Source: a bacterium
Lineage (GTDB): Bacteria > Zhuqueibacterota > Zhuqueibacteria > Residuimicrobiales > Krinioviventaceae
Length of the DNA stretch: 5,271 bases
Reading direction: 5' to 3'
Assembly: GCA_024278645.1 (NCBI GenBank)
Contig: JAJRST010000419.1
Coordinates: forward strand, 1 to 5,271
Program-made: the position numbers and the translations under genes
Part shown: one piece after another, positions 1-4,982 of the stretch
Numbering within the stretch: position 1 is the stretch's first letter
Layout of the letters: each line of letters begins with the position of its first letter
Notes under the pieces: generated by a model
Told to the model about the DNA's origin: nothing
Databases searched by the model: none
The model's input: only the letters and a program-made list of their open reading frames with translations

Positions 1-1116
1 ATTTCATTGAAGCAAAAGATCGGCGATTCGCTGGCCGTGGGCGGCCATTTGAAGAACAGCATCGCCCTGTGCAAGGATGGGCAGGCGTTCATCAGCCAGC
101 ACATCGGCGACCTGGATACGGAGAGCAGTCTGAAGACGTTGTACAAAACCGTCGCCGATTTTACAGCTCTTTACCAGGCGAGTCCATCCACCATCCTTCA
201 CGACGCGCACCCGGATTATGCGTCGACGCGTTTTGCGCAAGGGCTGCCGGGGAAAAAAGTTGCCGTGCAGCATCACATCGCGCATGTACTCTCCTGCATG
301 ACGGAGAACGAGCTCGAGCCGCCGCTCCTCGGCGTCGCCTGGGACGGCGCCGGCTATGGCGACGACGGCGCCGTCCGGGGCGGAGAATTTTTCAGAATTG
401 ACGCAGGGCGCATCCGACGCGTGGCGCACATGCGCTATTTCCCGCTACCCGGCGGCGAAAAGGCGATGAAGCAGCCGTTTCGCTCGGCCATCGGTCTGCT
501 GTTTGAAATGAACGCCAAGGCTTTTCAGGATTACGCCTCGCTGCCGCCGCTGCAACAACTTGAGCCGCAGGAACGAAAAATCCTCGAACAGATGCTCGTC
601 AAAAAAATCAACTGCCCGCCCACGAGCAGCATCGGCCGCCTGTTCGACGCCGTCGCCTCGCTGCTGGACGTGCAGCAGCACAACAACTATGAGGGCCAGG
701 CGCCTATGCAGCTCGAATTCGCCGCCATGCGAGCCGGGCCGGTCGACGACGCTTACCCGTTACAAATCGACCTGACGCCGGAGGACGCCTCGCTCCGGAC
801 ATTGAACTGGCAGCCGATGATCGAGGCCATGCTGCACGACATATCTCAAAACATAGAGCCAGGCGTCATCTCGGCAAAATTTCATCACACGCTGGTGCAA
901 ATGATCCGGACCGTTGCGCGATACAGCGGACTGGAAAAAGTCGTTCTCAGCGGCGGCGTGTTTCAAAACAAGTATCTCGTCGAAAAAACGTTCGCGCAAT
1001 TAACGAGCGAAGGATTTCTGGTCTATACGCACCAGCGCGTGCCGCCGAACGACGGCGGCATAAGTTTGGGACAAATTGCGGCGCAGCAGTATGTAAATAA
1101 TATACGAGACGGATAA
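1..1116 (+). CDS. hypF: HypF carbamoyltransferase, C-terminal half (5' end outside window)
   Basis: HypF uses carbamoyl phosphate and ATP to make carbamoyl-adenylate and passes the carbamoyl group to the C-terminal Cys of HypE, the first step towards the CN ligands of [NiFe]-hydrogenase; it is cytoplasmic. The frame is open from base 1, so the TTG at 7 is not a real start. 371 residues are visible, about half of a usual HypF of 750-800. The N-terminal acylphosphatase, zinc-finger and YrdC-like parts lie outside. What remains is the Kae1/TsaD-like transferase domain: LAVGGHLKNS near residue 11, metal-binding HHIAH at 91-95, WDGAGYGDDG at 114-123, SSIGRLFDA at 209-217, NYEGQA at 229-234, LSGGVFQN at 316-323 and PPNDGGISLGQ at 348-358. 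It ends at TAA 1114-1116. The domain shows no break. hypC follows after 420 bp, so the two need not share one transcript. Confidence 0.96.
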   Translation: MSLKQKIGDSLAVGGHLKNSIALCKDGQAFISQHIGDLDTESSLKTLYKTVADFTALYQASPSTILHDAHPDYASTRFAQGLPGKKVAVQHHIAHVLSCMTENELEPPLLGVAWDGAGYGDDGAVRGGEFFRIDAGRIRRVAHMRYFPLPGGEKAMKQPFRSAIGLLFEMNAKAFQDYASLPPLQQLEPQERKILEQMLVKKINCPPTSSIGRLFDAVASLLDVQQHNNYEGQAPMQLEFAAMRAGPVDDAYPLQIDLTPEDASLRTLNWQPMIEAMLHDISQNIEPGVISAKFHHTLVQMIRTVARYSGLEKVVLSGGVFQNKYLVEKTFAQLTSEGFLVYTHQRVPPNDGGISLGQIAAQQYVNNIRDG

Positions 1117-1117
1117 A

Positions 1118-1240
1118 GGCAAAACTATTGAGGGCAAAACAATAAATCGCAAGCGTCGGAGAGCCAAAGCCGCCAAGCATCGCAAAGAAAAATCCGGCAT
1201 AATCATTCGGCGATTTATTTCACCATCAAATAGTTTTGCC
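1118..1240. repeat. imperfect inverted repeat directly after hypF
   Basis: GGCAAAACTATT at 1118-1129 is the exact reverse complement of 1229-1240, and AATAAATCGC at 1141-1150 is the exact reverse complement of 1210-1219. The 11 and 9 bases between the paired blocks do not match. The repeat begins one base after the hypF stop codon. The left arm is itself a near-direct repeat, with GGCAAAACTATTGA followed by GGGCAAAACAATAA. The stem is AT-rich with a 59-base centre and no U-tract, so it does not look like a normal intrinsic terminator. It could be a small MITE-like element or a long-range RNA fold; the sequence does not decide. Confidence 0.6.
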
Positions 1241-1277
1241 CAAAATCCAACTGTCAGATTCAACTTTTGCCGGATTT
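1190..1277. repeat. second inverted repeat, interleaved with the first
   Basis: AAATCCGGCA at 1190-1199 is the exact reverse complement of 1268-1277. The left copy lies inside the centre of the 1118-1240 repeat and the right copy outside it, giving an A-B-A'-B' order that would form a pseudoknot if transcribed. A 10-bp match over this distance could be chance. Confidence 0.3.
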
Positions 1278-1280
1278 GGT

Positions 1281-1316
1281 TAAAAATCAACTCCTAAGAC
1301 ACTAATCATTTTGTCT
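1281..1316 (+). repeat. intact copy of an intergenic repeat also found after hypE
   Basis: The block contains AAAAATCAAC, then TAAGACACTA (1295-1304), then AATCATTTTGTC (1304-1315). The first two words recur in the same order at 4082-4105 (AAAAACAAC, then TAAGACACTA), and the third recurs at 4937-4948. Between these latter copies lies the putative mobile segment. An upstream word, CGCCAAGC-n-TCG, is also shared (1171-1182 and 4061-4072). The two spacers therefore hold copies of one dispersed repeat unit with a diverged interior. Confidence 0.5.
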
Positions 1317-1339
1317 TTTTGCTATGAAAAAAATATTGC

Positions 1340-1367
1340 TTGACCATAATCAGAAATCCCTTATCTT
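1340..1367 (+). promoter_or_regulatory. possible sigma-70-like promoter for hypCDE
   Basis: TTGACC (1340-1345) matches five of six bases of a -35 box. It is followed after 16 bp by TATCTT (1362-1367), which matches four of six bases of a -10 box. Transcription from here would give an untranslated leader of about 160 bases before hypC. The match is moderate, the DNA is AT-rich so chance matches are likely, and promoter rules in this lineage are uncertain. Confidence 0.25.
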
Positions 1368-1391
1368 GAACCGACAATCGCTTTTTATTCC

Positions 1392-1493
1392 AATTCGCGC
1401 CATTTGCGAAATGTGCGGTCAAATTCAATTCAAGTTAATTCGTAAAAATCATGTCCAATTCGTGTTAATTCGTGGAATTCGTGATTCAATTCG
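1392..1493 (+). repeat. cluster of AATTCG words before hypC
   Basis: AATTCG occurs six times in 102 bases, starting at 1392, 1437, 1457, 1467, 1476 and 1488. The last four are 10, 9 and 12 bases apart, close to one helical turn, and three of these are followed by TG (AATTCGTG). The words make a short-open frame across this region look gene-like, but it has repetitive sequence and no recognisable protein. Possible roles are phased binding sites for a DNA-binding protein, or a dispersed repeat of no regulatory role. Confidence 0.55.
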
Positions 1494-1536
1494 CGGTTCC
1501 ATTCATAATTAATCATTCAAAACTCATAATTATCCC

Positions 1537-1791
1537 ATGTGCCTGGCCATTCCCGGTAAAATTCTCAGCATCAACGAAAGCGATTCGCCCATGGATCGCA
1601 GCGGCAAAGTCAGTTTCGGCGGCGTCGTCAAAGAAGTGCAGCTCGGCTATGTGCCTGAAGCCAAAATCGGCGACTATGTGAATGTTCACGTCGGCTTTGC
1701 CATCAGCATCATCGACGAACAGCAGGCCCTGCAGACGCTGCGCGCGTTTGAAGAAGCGCAAAAAGCCATTGACGATCGGATGAAGAAATGA
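1537..1791 (+). CDS. hypC: HypC, hydrogenase maturation chaperone
   Basis: HypC is a small cytoplasmic chaperone that binds HypD, helps assemble the Fe(CN)2CO group, and then escorts it to the hydrogenase large-subunit precursor. The 84-residue product has the normal family length. It starts MCLAIPGK, with the essential Cys at position 2, which fixes the start. The beta-barrel core follows: GKVSFGGVVKEVQLGYV at about 23-39, then GDYVNVHVGFAISIID at about 45-60. The tail is helical and charged. Its stop TGA (1789-1791) overlaps the hypD start in ATGA, so the two are probably translationally coupled, as fits their physical complex. No Shine-Dalgarno sequence is visible; the leader is AT-rich and ends ATTATCCC before ATG. 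Confidence 0.97.
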   Translation: MCLAIPGKILSINESDSPMDRSGKVSFGGVVKEVQLGYVPEAKIGDYVNVHVGFAISIIDEQQALQTLRAFEEAQKAIDDRMKK

Positions 1792-2870
1792 AATTCGTCG
1801 ACGAATACCGCAACGCCGACGCCGTAAAACGCGGCATCGAAAAGATCGGCGCCGCCGTTCGTCGTCCGTGGAGCATCATGGAGATTTGCGGCGGGCAGAC
1901 GCACGCCTTTTTGCGTTACGGCATCGATGAACTGTTGCCTCCCGAGATCACTTTGCTGCACGGCCCCGGCTGCCCGGTGTGCGTGACGCCGCTGGAAAAA
2001 ATAGACCGCGCCATTCGCCTGGCGGCGCGTCCCGAGGTCATTTTGTGCTCCTTTGGCGACATGGTGCGCGTCCCCGGCAGCAGCGAGGATCTGCTCGCCG
2101 TCAAGGCTCGCGGCGGCGATGTGCGCATCATCTACTCGCCGGTCGACGCCCTGAAAATCGCCGGGCGGCATCCCGATAAGGAAGTGGTATTTTTCGCCAT
2201 CGGTTTCGAGACCACGGCGCCGGCGAACGCATTGGCCGTGCTCAAAGCAAAGCAGAAAAGTGTGAGCAATTTCTCGCTGCTGTGCTCGCAGGTGCGCGTG
2301 CCGCCGGCCATGGAGGCCATTCTGGCGTCGCCATTGAACAAAGTGGACGGCTTTTTGGCCGCCGGCCATGTGTGCTCGGTCATGGGCTACCACGAATATC
2401 ATGCGATATCTAAAAAGTACAACACGCCGATTGTGGCGACCGGGTTCGAGCCGCTCGACCTGGTGCAGGGACTGCTCGCCTGCGTGTTGCAGCTTGAAGG
2501 AGGACGCTGCGTCGTCGAAAATCAGTATGCCCGCTCGGTGACCGAACAGGGCAACGCAGCGGCGCAGCAATTGATGCACGAGGTCTTTCAGGTCACGGAT
2601 CAGAAATGGCGCGGCATCGGCGTCATCCCGCACAGCGGCCTGGCGCTGCGGCCCGAGTTCTCGGCATTCGACGCCGAGAAAAAATTCCATCTGCAAGACT
2701 ATATTGTCCATGAGCCGGAGGCATGCATCTCCGGACTGGTTTTGCAGGGCTTGAAAAAGCCGCCGGACTGCCCGCATTTCAGCGGACGCTGCACCCCGGA
2801 ACACCCAATGGGCGCCACCATGGTCTCCTCCGAGGGCGCCTGCGCAGCCTATTACAAATACAAAAAATAA
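1788..2870 (+). CDS. hypD: HypD, [4Fe-4S] scaffold for Fe(CN)2CO assembly
   Basis: HypD is the iron-sulfur scaffold on which, with HypC, the iron atom receives its CN and CO ligands; it accepts cyanide from HypE. The 360-residue product has the usual length. Family motifs are in order: MEICGGQTH at 31-39 with Cys34, GPGCPVCVTP at 59-68 with Cys62 and Cys65 as the redox-active pair, SFGDMVRVPGS at 88-98, GFETT at 139-143 and AAGHVCSVMG at 191-200. The C-terminal cluster-binding set is visible as Cys313, Cys328, Cys335 and Cys352. No key residue is missing. The start ATG overlaps the hypC stop. The purine-rich GGATGAAG just upstream, within hypC, may serve as a weak ribosome binding site. A long antisense open frame across this gene is a coding shadow. 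Confidence 0.97.
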   Translation: MKFVDEYRNADAVKRGIEKIGAAVRRPWSIMEICGGQTHAFLRYGIDELLPPEITLLHGPGCPVCVTPLEKIDRAIRLAARPEVILCSFGDMVRVPGSSEDLLAVKARGGDVRIIYSPVDALKIAGRHPDKEVVFFAIGFETTAPANALAVLKAKQKSVSNFSLLCSQVRVPPAMEAILASPLNKVDGFLAAGHVCSVMGYHEYHAISKKYNTPIVATGFEPLDLVQGLLACVLQLEGGRCVVENQYARSVTEQGNAAAQQLMHEVFQVTDQKWRGIGVIPHSGLALRPEFSAFDAEKKFHLQDYIVHEPEACISGLVLQGLKKPPDCPHFSGRCTPEHPMGATMVSSEGACAAYYKYKK

Positions 2871-2946
2871 TGCTCGCTTTCAGGACAAGACATTCACTTC
2901 TTAAATCAAAAATCGTTAATCATCATTCATAAATCAAAAAACTAAC
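2871..2946 (+). other. hypD-hypE spacer with AT-rich, SD-less leader
   Basis: The 76-base gap contains no gene and no GC-rich hairpin, so hypE is probably transcribed with hypCD. Its last 40 bases are strongly AT-rich with repeated ATCA/TCATT words, and there is no GGAG-like site before the hypE ATG. TTAATCAT at 2916-2923 lies 31 bases before hypE. The same octamer at 1509-1516 lies 28 bases before hypC. Confidence 0.4.
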
Positions 2947-3999
2947 ATGCAACACTCTCCCGACTTTCAACTCCAGTGCCCCATCCCCCTCTCCGACTAT
3001 CCGCGCGTCACCCTGGCGCACGGCGGCGGCGGCAAATTGACGCATCAACTCATTGCCGAGATGTTTGCACCGATGTTTGACAACGAGTTTTTACGAGCAC
3101 GGCATGACGGCGCGGTTCTGCCGATGGATGGGGAAAGGATCGCCTTTACCACGGACTCGCACGTCATTCAGCCCCTGTTTTTTCCCGGCGGCGACATCGG
3201 CTCGCTCGCCGTCTATGGCACGGTGAACGATCTGGCCATGTGCGGCGCGCGGCCGTTGTACCTCAGCCTCTCCTTGATCATCGAGGAAGGCCTGCCCATG
3301 CAAACGTTGTGGAAAGTCGTGCAAAGCATAAAAACGGCGTGCGAACGGGCGGGCGTGAAAATCGTCGCCGGCGACACCAAAGTGATCGAACGCCAAAATG
3401 GGGACGAGCTGTTCATCAACACGTCCGGCGTCGGCGTGATCGAGCACAATCTCGATATCCGGCCGGGCGCCATTCACATCGGCGACCGCATCATTATCAA
3501 CGGCGACCTGGGACTGCACGGCATCGCCGTATTGGCGCAGCGCCAGGGGCTGGAATTCGAGACGACCATTGACAGCGACTGTGCGCCGCTCAACGGCCTG
3601 GTGGGGGAACTGCTGCGTGCCGACATTTCGATCCATTGCATGCGCGACCTGACGCGCGGCGGCCTGGCCGGCGCGCTGGTGGAGATCGCTGGGACGGCGA
3701 AAAAGCATATCAGCATCGATGAGACGAAAATCACGGTGCGCGAGGATGTGCAGGGGGCGTGCGAGATACTGGGATTCGACCCGCTGTTCGTGGCCAACGA
3801 GGGCAGGTTTGTGCTGTTCCTGCCGCCGGACGAAACGGAAAAGGCGCTCGCCGTCATGCACAAGCACCCCCTCGGCGCCGGGGCCGCGGTCATCGGTCTA
3901 GTGGATGAGGGCGCCCCCGGCGTCGCCGCCCGTAACGATTTCGGCGGCTCGCGGGTCGTCGAGATGTTCAGCGGCGAACAGTTGCCGAGGATTTGTTGA
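2947..3999 (+). CDS. hypE: HypE, thiocarbamate-to-thiocyanate dehydratase
   Basis: HypE receives the carbamoyl group from HypF on its C-terminal cysteine and dehydrates it with ATP to a thiocyanate, the source of the CN ligands passed to HypC-HypD. The 350-residue product belongs to the PurM/SelD-like ATP-binding fold. Visible motifs are AHGGGGKLTHQLI at 24-36, FTTDSHVIQPLFFPGGDIG at 67-85, AVYGTVNDLAMCGA at 88-101, GDTKV at 142-146, MRDLTRGGLAG at 232-242, ANEGR at 283-287, and the diagnostic C-terminus PRIC (347-350) with Cys350 as the last residue. The motif usually read MRDPTRGG or MRDATRGG has Leu at 235. The ATG at 2947 is chosen because GGGGK then sits at a normal distance from the N-terminus. 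It is probably the last gene of the hyp run; the next gene points the other way. Confidence 0.97.
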   Translation: MQHSPDFQLQCPIPLSDYPRVTLAHGGGGKLTHQLIAEMFAPMFDNEFLRARHDGAVLPMDGERIAFTTDSHVIQPLFFPGGDIGSLAVYGTVNDLAMCGARPLYLSLSLIIEEGLPMQTLWKVVQSIKTACERAGVKIVAGDTKVIERQNGDELFINTSGVGVIEHNLDIRPGAIHIGDRIIINGDLGLHGIAVLAQRQGLEFETTIDSDCAPLNGLVGELLRADISIHCMRDLTRGGLAGALVEIAGTAKKHISIDETKITVREDVQGACEILGFDPLFVANEGRFVLFLPPDETEKALAVMHKHPLGAGAAVIGLVDEGAPGVAARNDFGGSRVVEMFSGEQLPRIC

Positions 4000-4109
4000 G
4001 GGGAGCATTCGCAAATACGGGAATGGACTCCTAGCCTGGAAAATTCATTCGCCTACAAGTCGCCAAGCCTCGAAGGCGCTCAAAAACAACAGAATTAAGA
4101 CACTAGTAT
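4000..4109. other. spacer after hypE carrying half of an intergenic repeat
   Basis: No gene is supported here; the open frame that crosses it is a shadow running out of hypE. CGCCAAGC at 4061-4068 and AAAAACAAC ... TAAGACACTA at 4082-4105 match the hypF-hypC spacer in the same order. The matching tail (AATCATTTTGTC) is missing at this place and is found instead at 4937-4948, beyond the inverted-repeat-bounded segment. Confidence 0.45.
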
Positions 4110-4128
4110 TAAAGCCTGTTGCAATCGA
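4110..4128 (+). repeat. left terminal inverted repeat
   Basis: TAAAGCCTGTTGCAATCGA. It differs from its partner at two positions (12 and 14). Some further likeness continues inward on both sides (TATTTTGCATTAGGC at 4144-4158 against TATTGCAATTAAGC read leftward from 4883), as expected of long, decaying ends. Confidence 0.6.
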
Positions 4129-4160
4129 GGCCAATAAAGTGCATATTTTGCATTAGGCCG

Positions 4161-4201
4161 CTGCGAATTGTTTTTTTTAAAGCAAGGCGACTGTTTCGCA
4201 G
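4161..4201 (+). repeat. hairpin-forming sequence with T-run
   Basis: CTGCGAA at 4161-4167 is the exact reverse complement of 4195-4201. A run of eight T lies in the loop at 4171-4178. An alternative short stem, GACTG with CAGTC around TTTCG, overlaps the right arm. No GC-rich stem directly precedes the T-run, so I do not call it the hypE terminator with confidence, though rightward transcripts could end near here. Confidence 0.3.
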
Positions 4202-4210
4202 TCAGCTTTT

Positions 4211-4266
4211 TCTCAAGCGGGCAGGACATGTCTCTTTTCCGGACACACGAAGGCCCATGCTTGAGA
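4211..4266. terminator. strong hairpin between convergent genes, possible terminator
   Basis: TCTCAAGC at 4211-4218 pairs with 4259-4266 (8 bp). GGGC at 4219-4222 pairs with GCCC at 4253-4256, with a two-base bulge, and TGTC at 4229-4232 can pair with GACA at 4242-4245. This is the best stem between hypE (rightward) and the leftward gene. On the + strand it is followed by ATTTTAGTTT, a poor U-tract, so termination is a guess. It could equally be a structural part of the mobile segment. Confidence 0.3.
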
Positions 4267-4288
4267 TTTTAGTTTGAAACGAATTTTT

Positions 4289-4326
4289 AAGCTGCAAAAA
4301 ACAGAGCGTGATAATCTATGCAGCTT
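4289..4326. repeat. 8-bp perfect inverted repeat at the end of the leftward gene
   Basis: AAGCTGCA at 4289-4296 is the exact reverse complement of 4319-4326, with a 22-base loop. On the leftward transcript the first arm covers the last codons (Gln-Ala-Ala) of the shifted reading frame, and its TAG (4316-4318) falls at the start of the loop. Confidence 0.35.
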
Positions 4327-4434
4327 GTTGAAACAACTTTAACTGCTCGTTCTTTGACGTTTTTTTCGTCCCTCGAAAGCCGGCGATTTCAATGAGGAGC
4401 GTCACAATATTAGAAATGATGGTCACGATGCGCC
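4316..4434 (-). pseudogene. frame-shifted C-terminal remainder of the leftward gene
   Basis: When the adjacent frame is read leftward from about 4434, it is open to TAG at 4316-4318 and gives RRIVTIISNIVTLLIEIAG, then FRGTKKTSKNEQLKLFQQAA. This has a balanced hydrophobic and charged pattern typical of real protein. The intact frame instead ends in the unlikely tail SPAHRDHHF. Removing one C from the CCCC run (GGGG at 4435-4438 on the + strand) joins Ser126 of the intact frame to this segment and gives one 165-residue product ending at 4316. The cause could be a disabling mutation, an assembly error, or less likely programmed frameshifting. The family is not recognised. Confidence 0.5.
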
Positions 4435-4814
4435 GGGGAATAGGACTGCGGCGCTATCAGTGAATTCACAAAAGACCAGTCGCACAATTCATTGATAAAC
4501 TGCAATTCAGGATCTTTGATTGCACGTGTTCTGTTTTTAAGCTTGAGACCAAGTACGCCGGTGTAATGGGCGGCAATGAGTTCTTCCATCTGGTCTAATC
4601 TGTAAATATTCGGCGGAATCTCGTCAATGCCGCATAGTTCGTAATTCGTCGCTGCAACGGCGGCGCTTTGATCATATTGCTCGACAATGTGTTGAAGAAT
4701 TTGTAACAAAATGTGCTTTTTCTCTTTCTTCTTCAATCGATTAAAGCTCGGATAGTCTCGTTTCACGGCTTTACGCACAAGTCGTTTGATATCTTTTATT
4801 TGTTGTTTAGTCAT
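4410..4814 (-). CDS. unrecognised protein, possible transposase remnant, probably frameshifted
   Basis: I do not recognise this family with confidence. The frame encodes 134 residues. The N-terminus is very basic and probably helical (MTKQQIKDIKRLVRKAVKRD, then FNRLKKKEKKH), which suggests nucleic-acid binding. Next come a helical stretch (HILLQILQHIVEQYDQS), a central NYELCGIDEIPPNIYRLDQM with Cys at 61, and a second conserved-looking block ending LQFINELCDWSFVNSLIAP. No DDE/DEDD catalytic set, signal peptide or membrane segment is visible. The start ATG (4812-4814) has GGAAG six bases upstream, the clearest ribosome binding site in the window. Base composition is AT-richer than in the hyp genes, consistent with transfer. 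Its place between terminal inverted repeats suggests a transposase fragment, but an element-borne passenger of other function is possible. The frame appears to end early; see the continuation at 4316-4434. Confidence 0.55.
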   Translation of the reverse strand: MTKQQIKDIKRLVRKAVKRDYPSFNRLKKKEKKHILLQILQHIVEQYDQSAAVAATNYELCGIDEIPPNIYRLDQMEELIAAHYTGVLGLKLKNRTRAIKDPELQFINELCDWSFVNSLIAPQSYSPAHRDHHF

Positions 4815-4818
4815 TCCA

Positions 4819-4854
4819 TTCTTCCAAACCGGACATATTATCTGTTTGGAAGAA
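4819..4854 (-). promoter_or_regulatory. 11-bp hairpin covering the ribosome binding site
   Basis: TTCTTCCAAAC at 4819-4829 is the exact reverse complement of 4844-4854, with a 14-base loop. On the leftward transcript the second arm reads GTTTGGAAGAA and contains the GGAAG site, four bases before the ATG. Folding would hide that site. This is the longest perfect inverted repeat seen in the window. It could be a translational block, common in transposons as protection from read-through, or a palindromic operator for a self-repressing product. Confidence 0.55.
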
Positions 4855-4903
4855 CAAGTGAACTTTTATGCTTAATTGCAATATTTTTAATTAACTATAA
4901 CTG

Positions 4904-4922
4904 TCGATCGAAACAGGCTTTA
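4904..4922 (-). repeat. right terminal inverted repeat
   Basis: Read leftward this is TAAAGCCTGTTTCGATCGA, matching the left repeat (4110-4128) at 17 of 19 bases. It lies about 90 bases upstream of the leftward gene's start, the normal arrangement for an element whose promoter sits near one end. Confidence 0.6.
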
Positions 4923-4935
4923 TTCAATAAAAAAG

Positions 4936-4965
4936 TAATCATTTTGTCCATAATTATTTTGTCAT
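4936..4965 (+). repeat. two-copy 15-bp tandem repeat, AATnATTTTGTC motif
   Basis: TAATCATTTTGTCCA is followed directly by TAATTATTTTGTCAT, identical at 12 of 15 positions. A related pair with the same 15-base period lies on the opposite strand just after hypF (ATTGTTTTGCCCT then CAATAGTTTTGCC, read leftward from about 1142 to 1118). Single copies are at 1229-1241 and 1303-1316. Confidence 0.5.
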
Positions 4966-4982
4966 TTTTTGATTATCTAAAG

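Larger units (their letters stand above)
4110..4922. mobile_element. putative small, degenerate mobile element with terminal inverted repeats
   Basis: TAAAGCCTGTTGCAATCGA at 4110-4128 and the reverse complement of 4904-4922 agree at 17 of 19 bases. The 813-bp segment between them is AT-richer than the hyp genes. It contains one leftward gene, apparently frameshifted, and several hairpins. The flanks look like one intergenic repeat split in two. AGTA at 4105-4108 and at 4934-4937 could be a 4-bp target duplication if the true ends lie slightly outside the inverted repeats. A TA duplication at the repeat ends is also possible. The gene is not recognised as a specific transposase, so an IS family cannot be named. 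It may be an internally deleted derivative moved in trans. Confidence 0.5.

Noticed and set aside
7..9. TTG as the start of a short hypF-like gene
   Set aside because: The frame is open to base 1 and the sequence enters in the middle of the conserved transferase domain, so the gene is cut by the window edge, not truncated.
1392..1493. CRISPR array
   Set aside because: The AATTCG units are six bases at about 10-base spacing, with no 25-40 base repeats or unique spacers.
1324..1512. 62-codon rightward open frame between hypF and hypC
   Set aside because: Made largely of the AATTCG repeat words and has no protein-like pattern or ribosome binding site.
1686..2804. Long leftward open frame (372 codons) opposite hypD
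   Set aside because: Its sequence is rich in Arg, His and Gln with no recognisable motif, and it lies exactly antisense to a perfect HypD. It is a shadow of GC-rich codons.
3091..3867. Long leftward open frame (258 codons) opposite hypE
   Set aside because: Antisense to a complete HypE, low-complexity composition, no family resemblance.
3905..4156. 83-codon rightward frame running out of hypE
   Set aside because: It starts inside hypE in another frame and continues through repeat DNA into the left inverted repeat.
4171..4178. T8 run as an intrinsic terminator of hypE
   Set aside because: No GC-rich stem ends directly before it; the nearest pairing places the T-run inside a loop.
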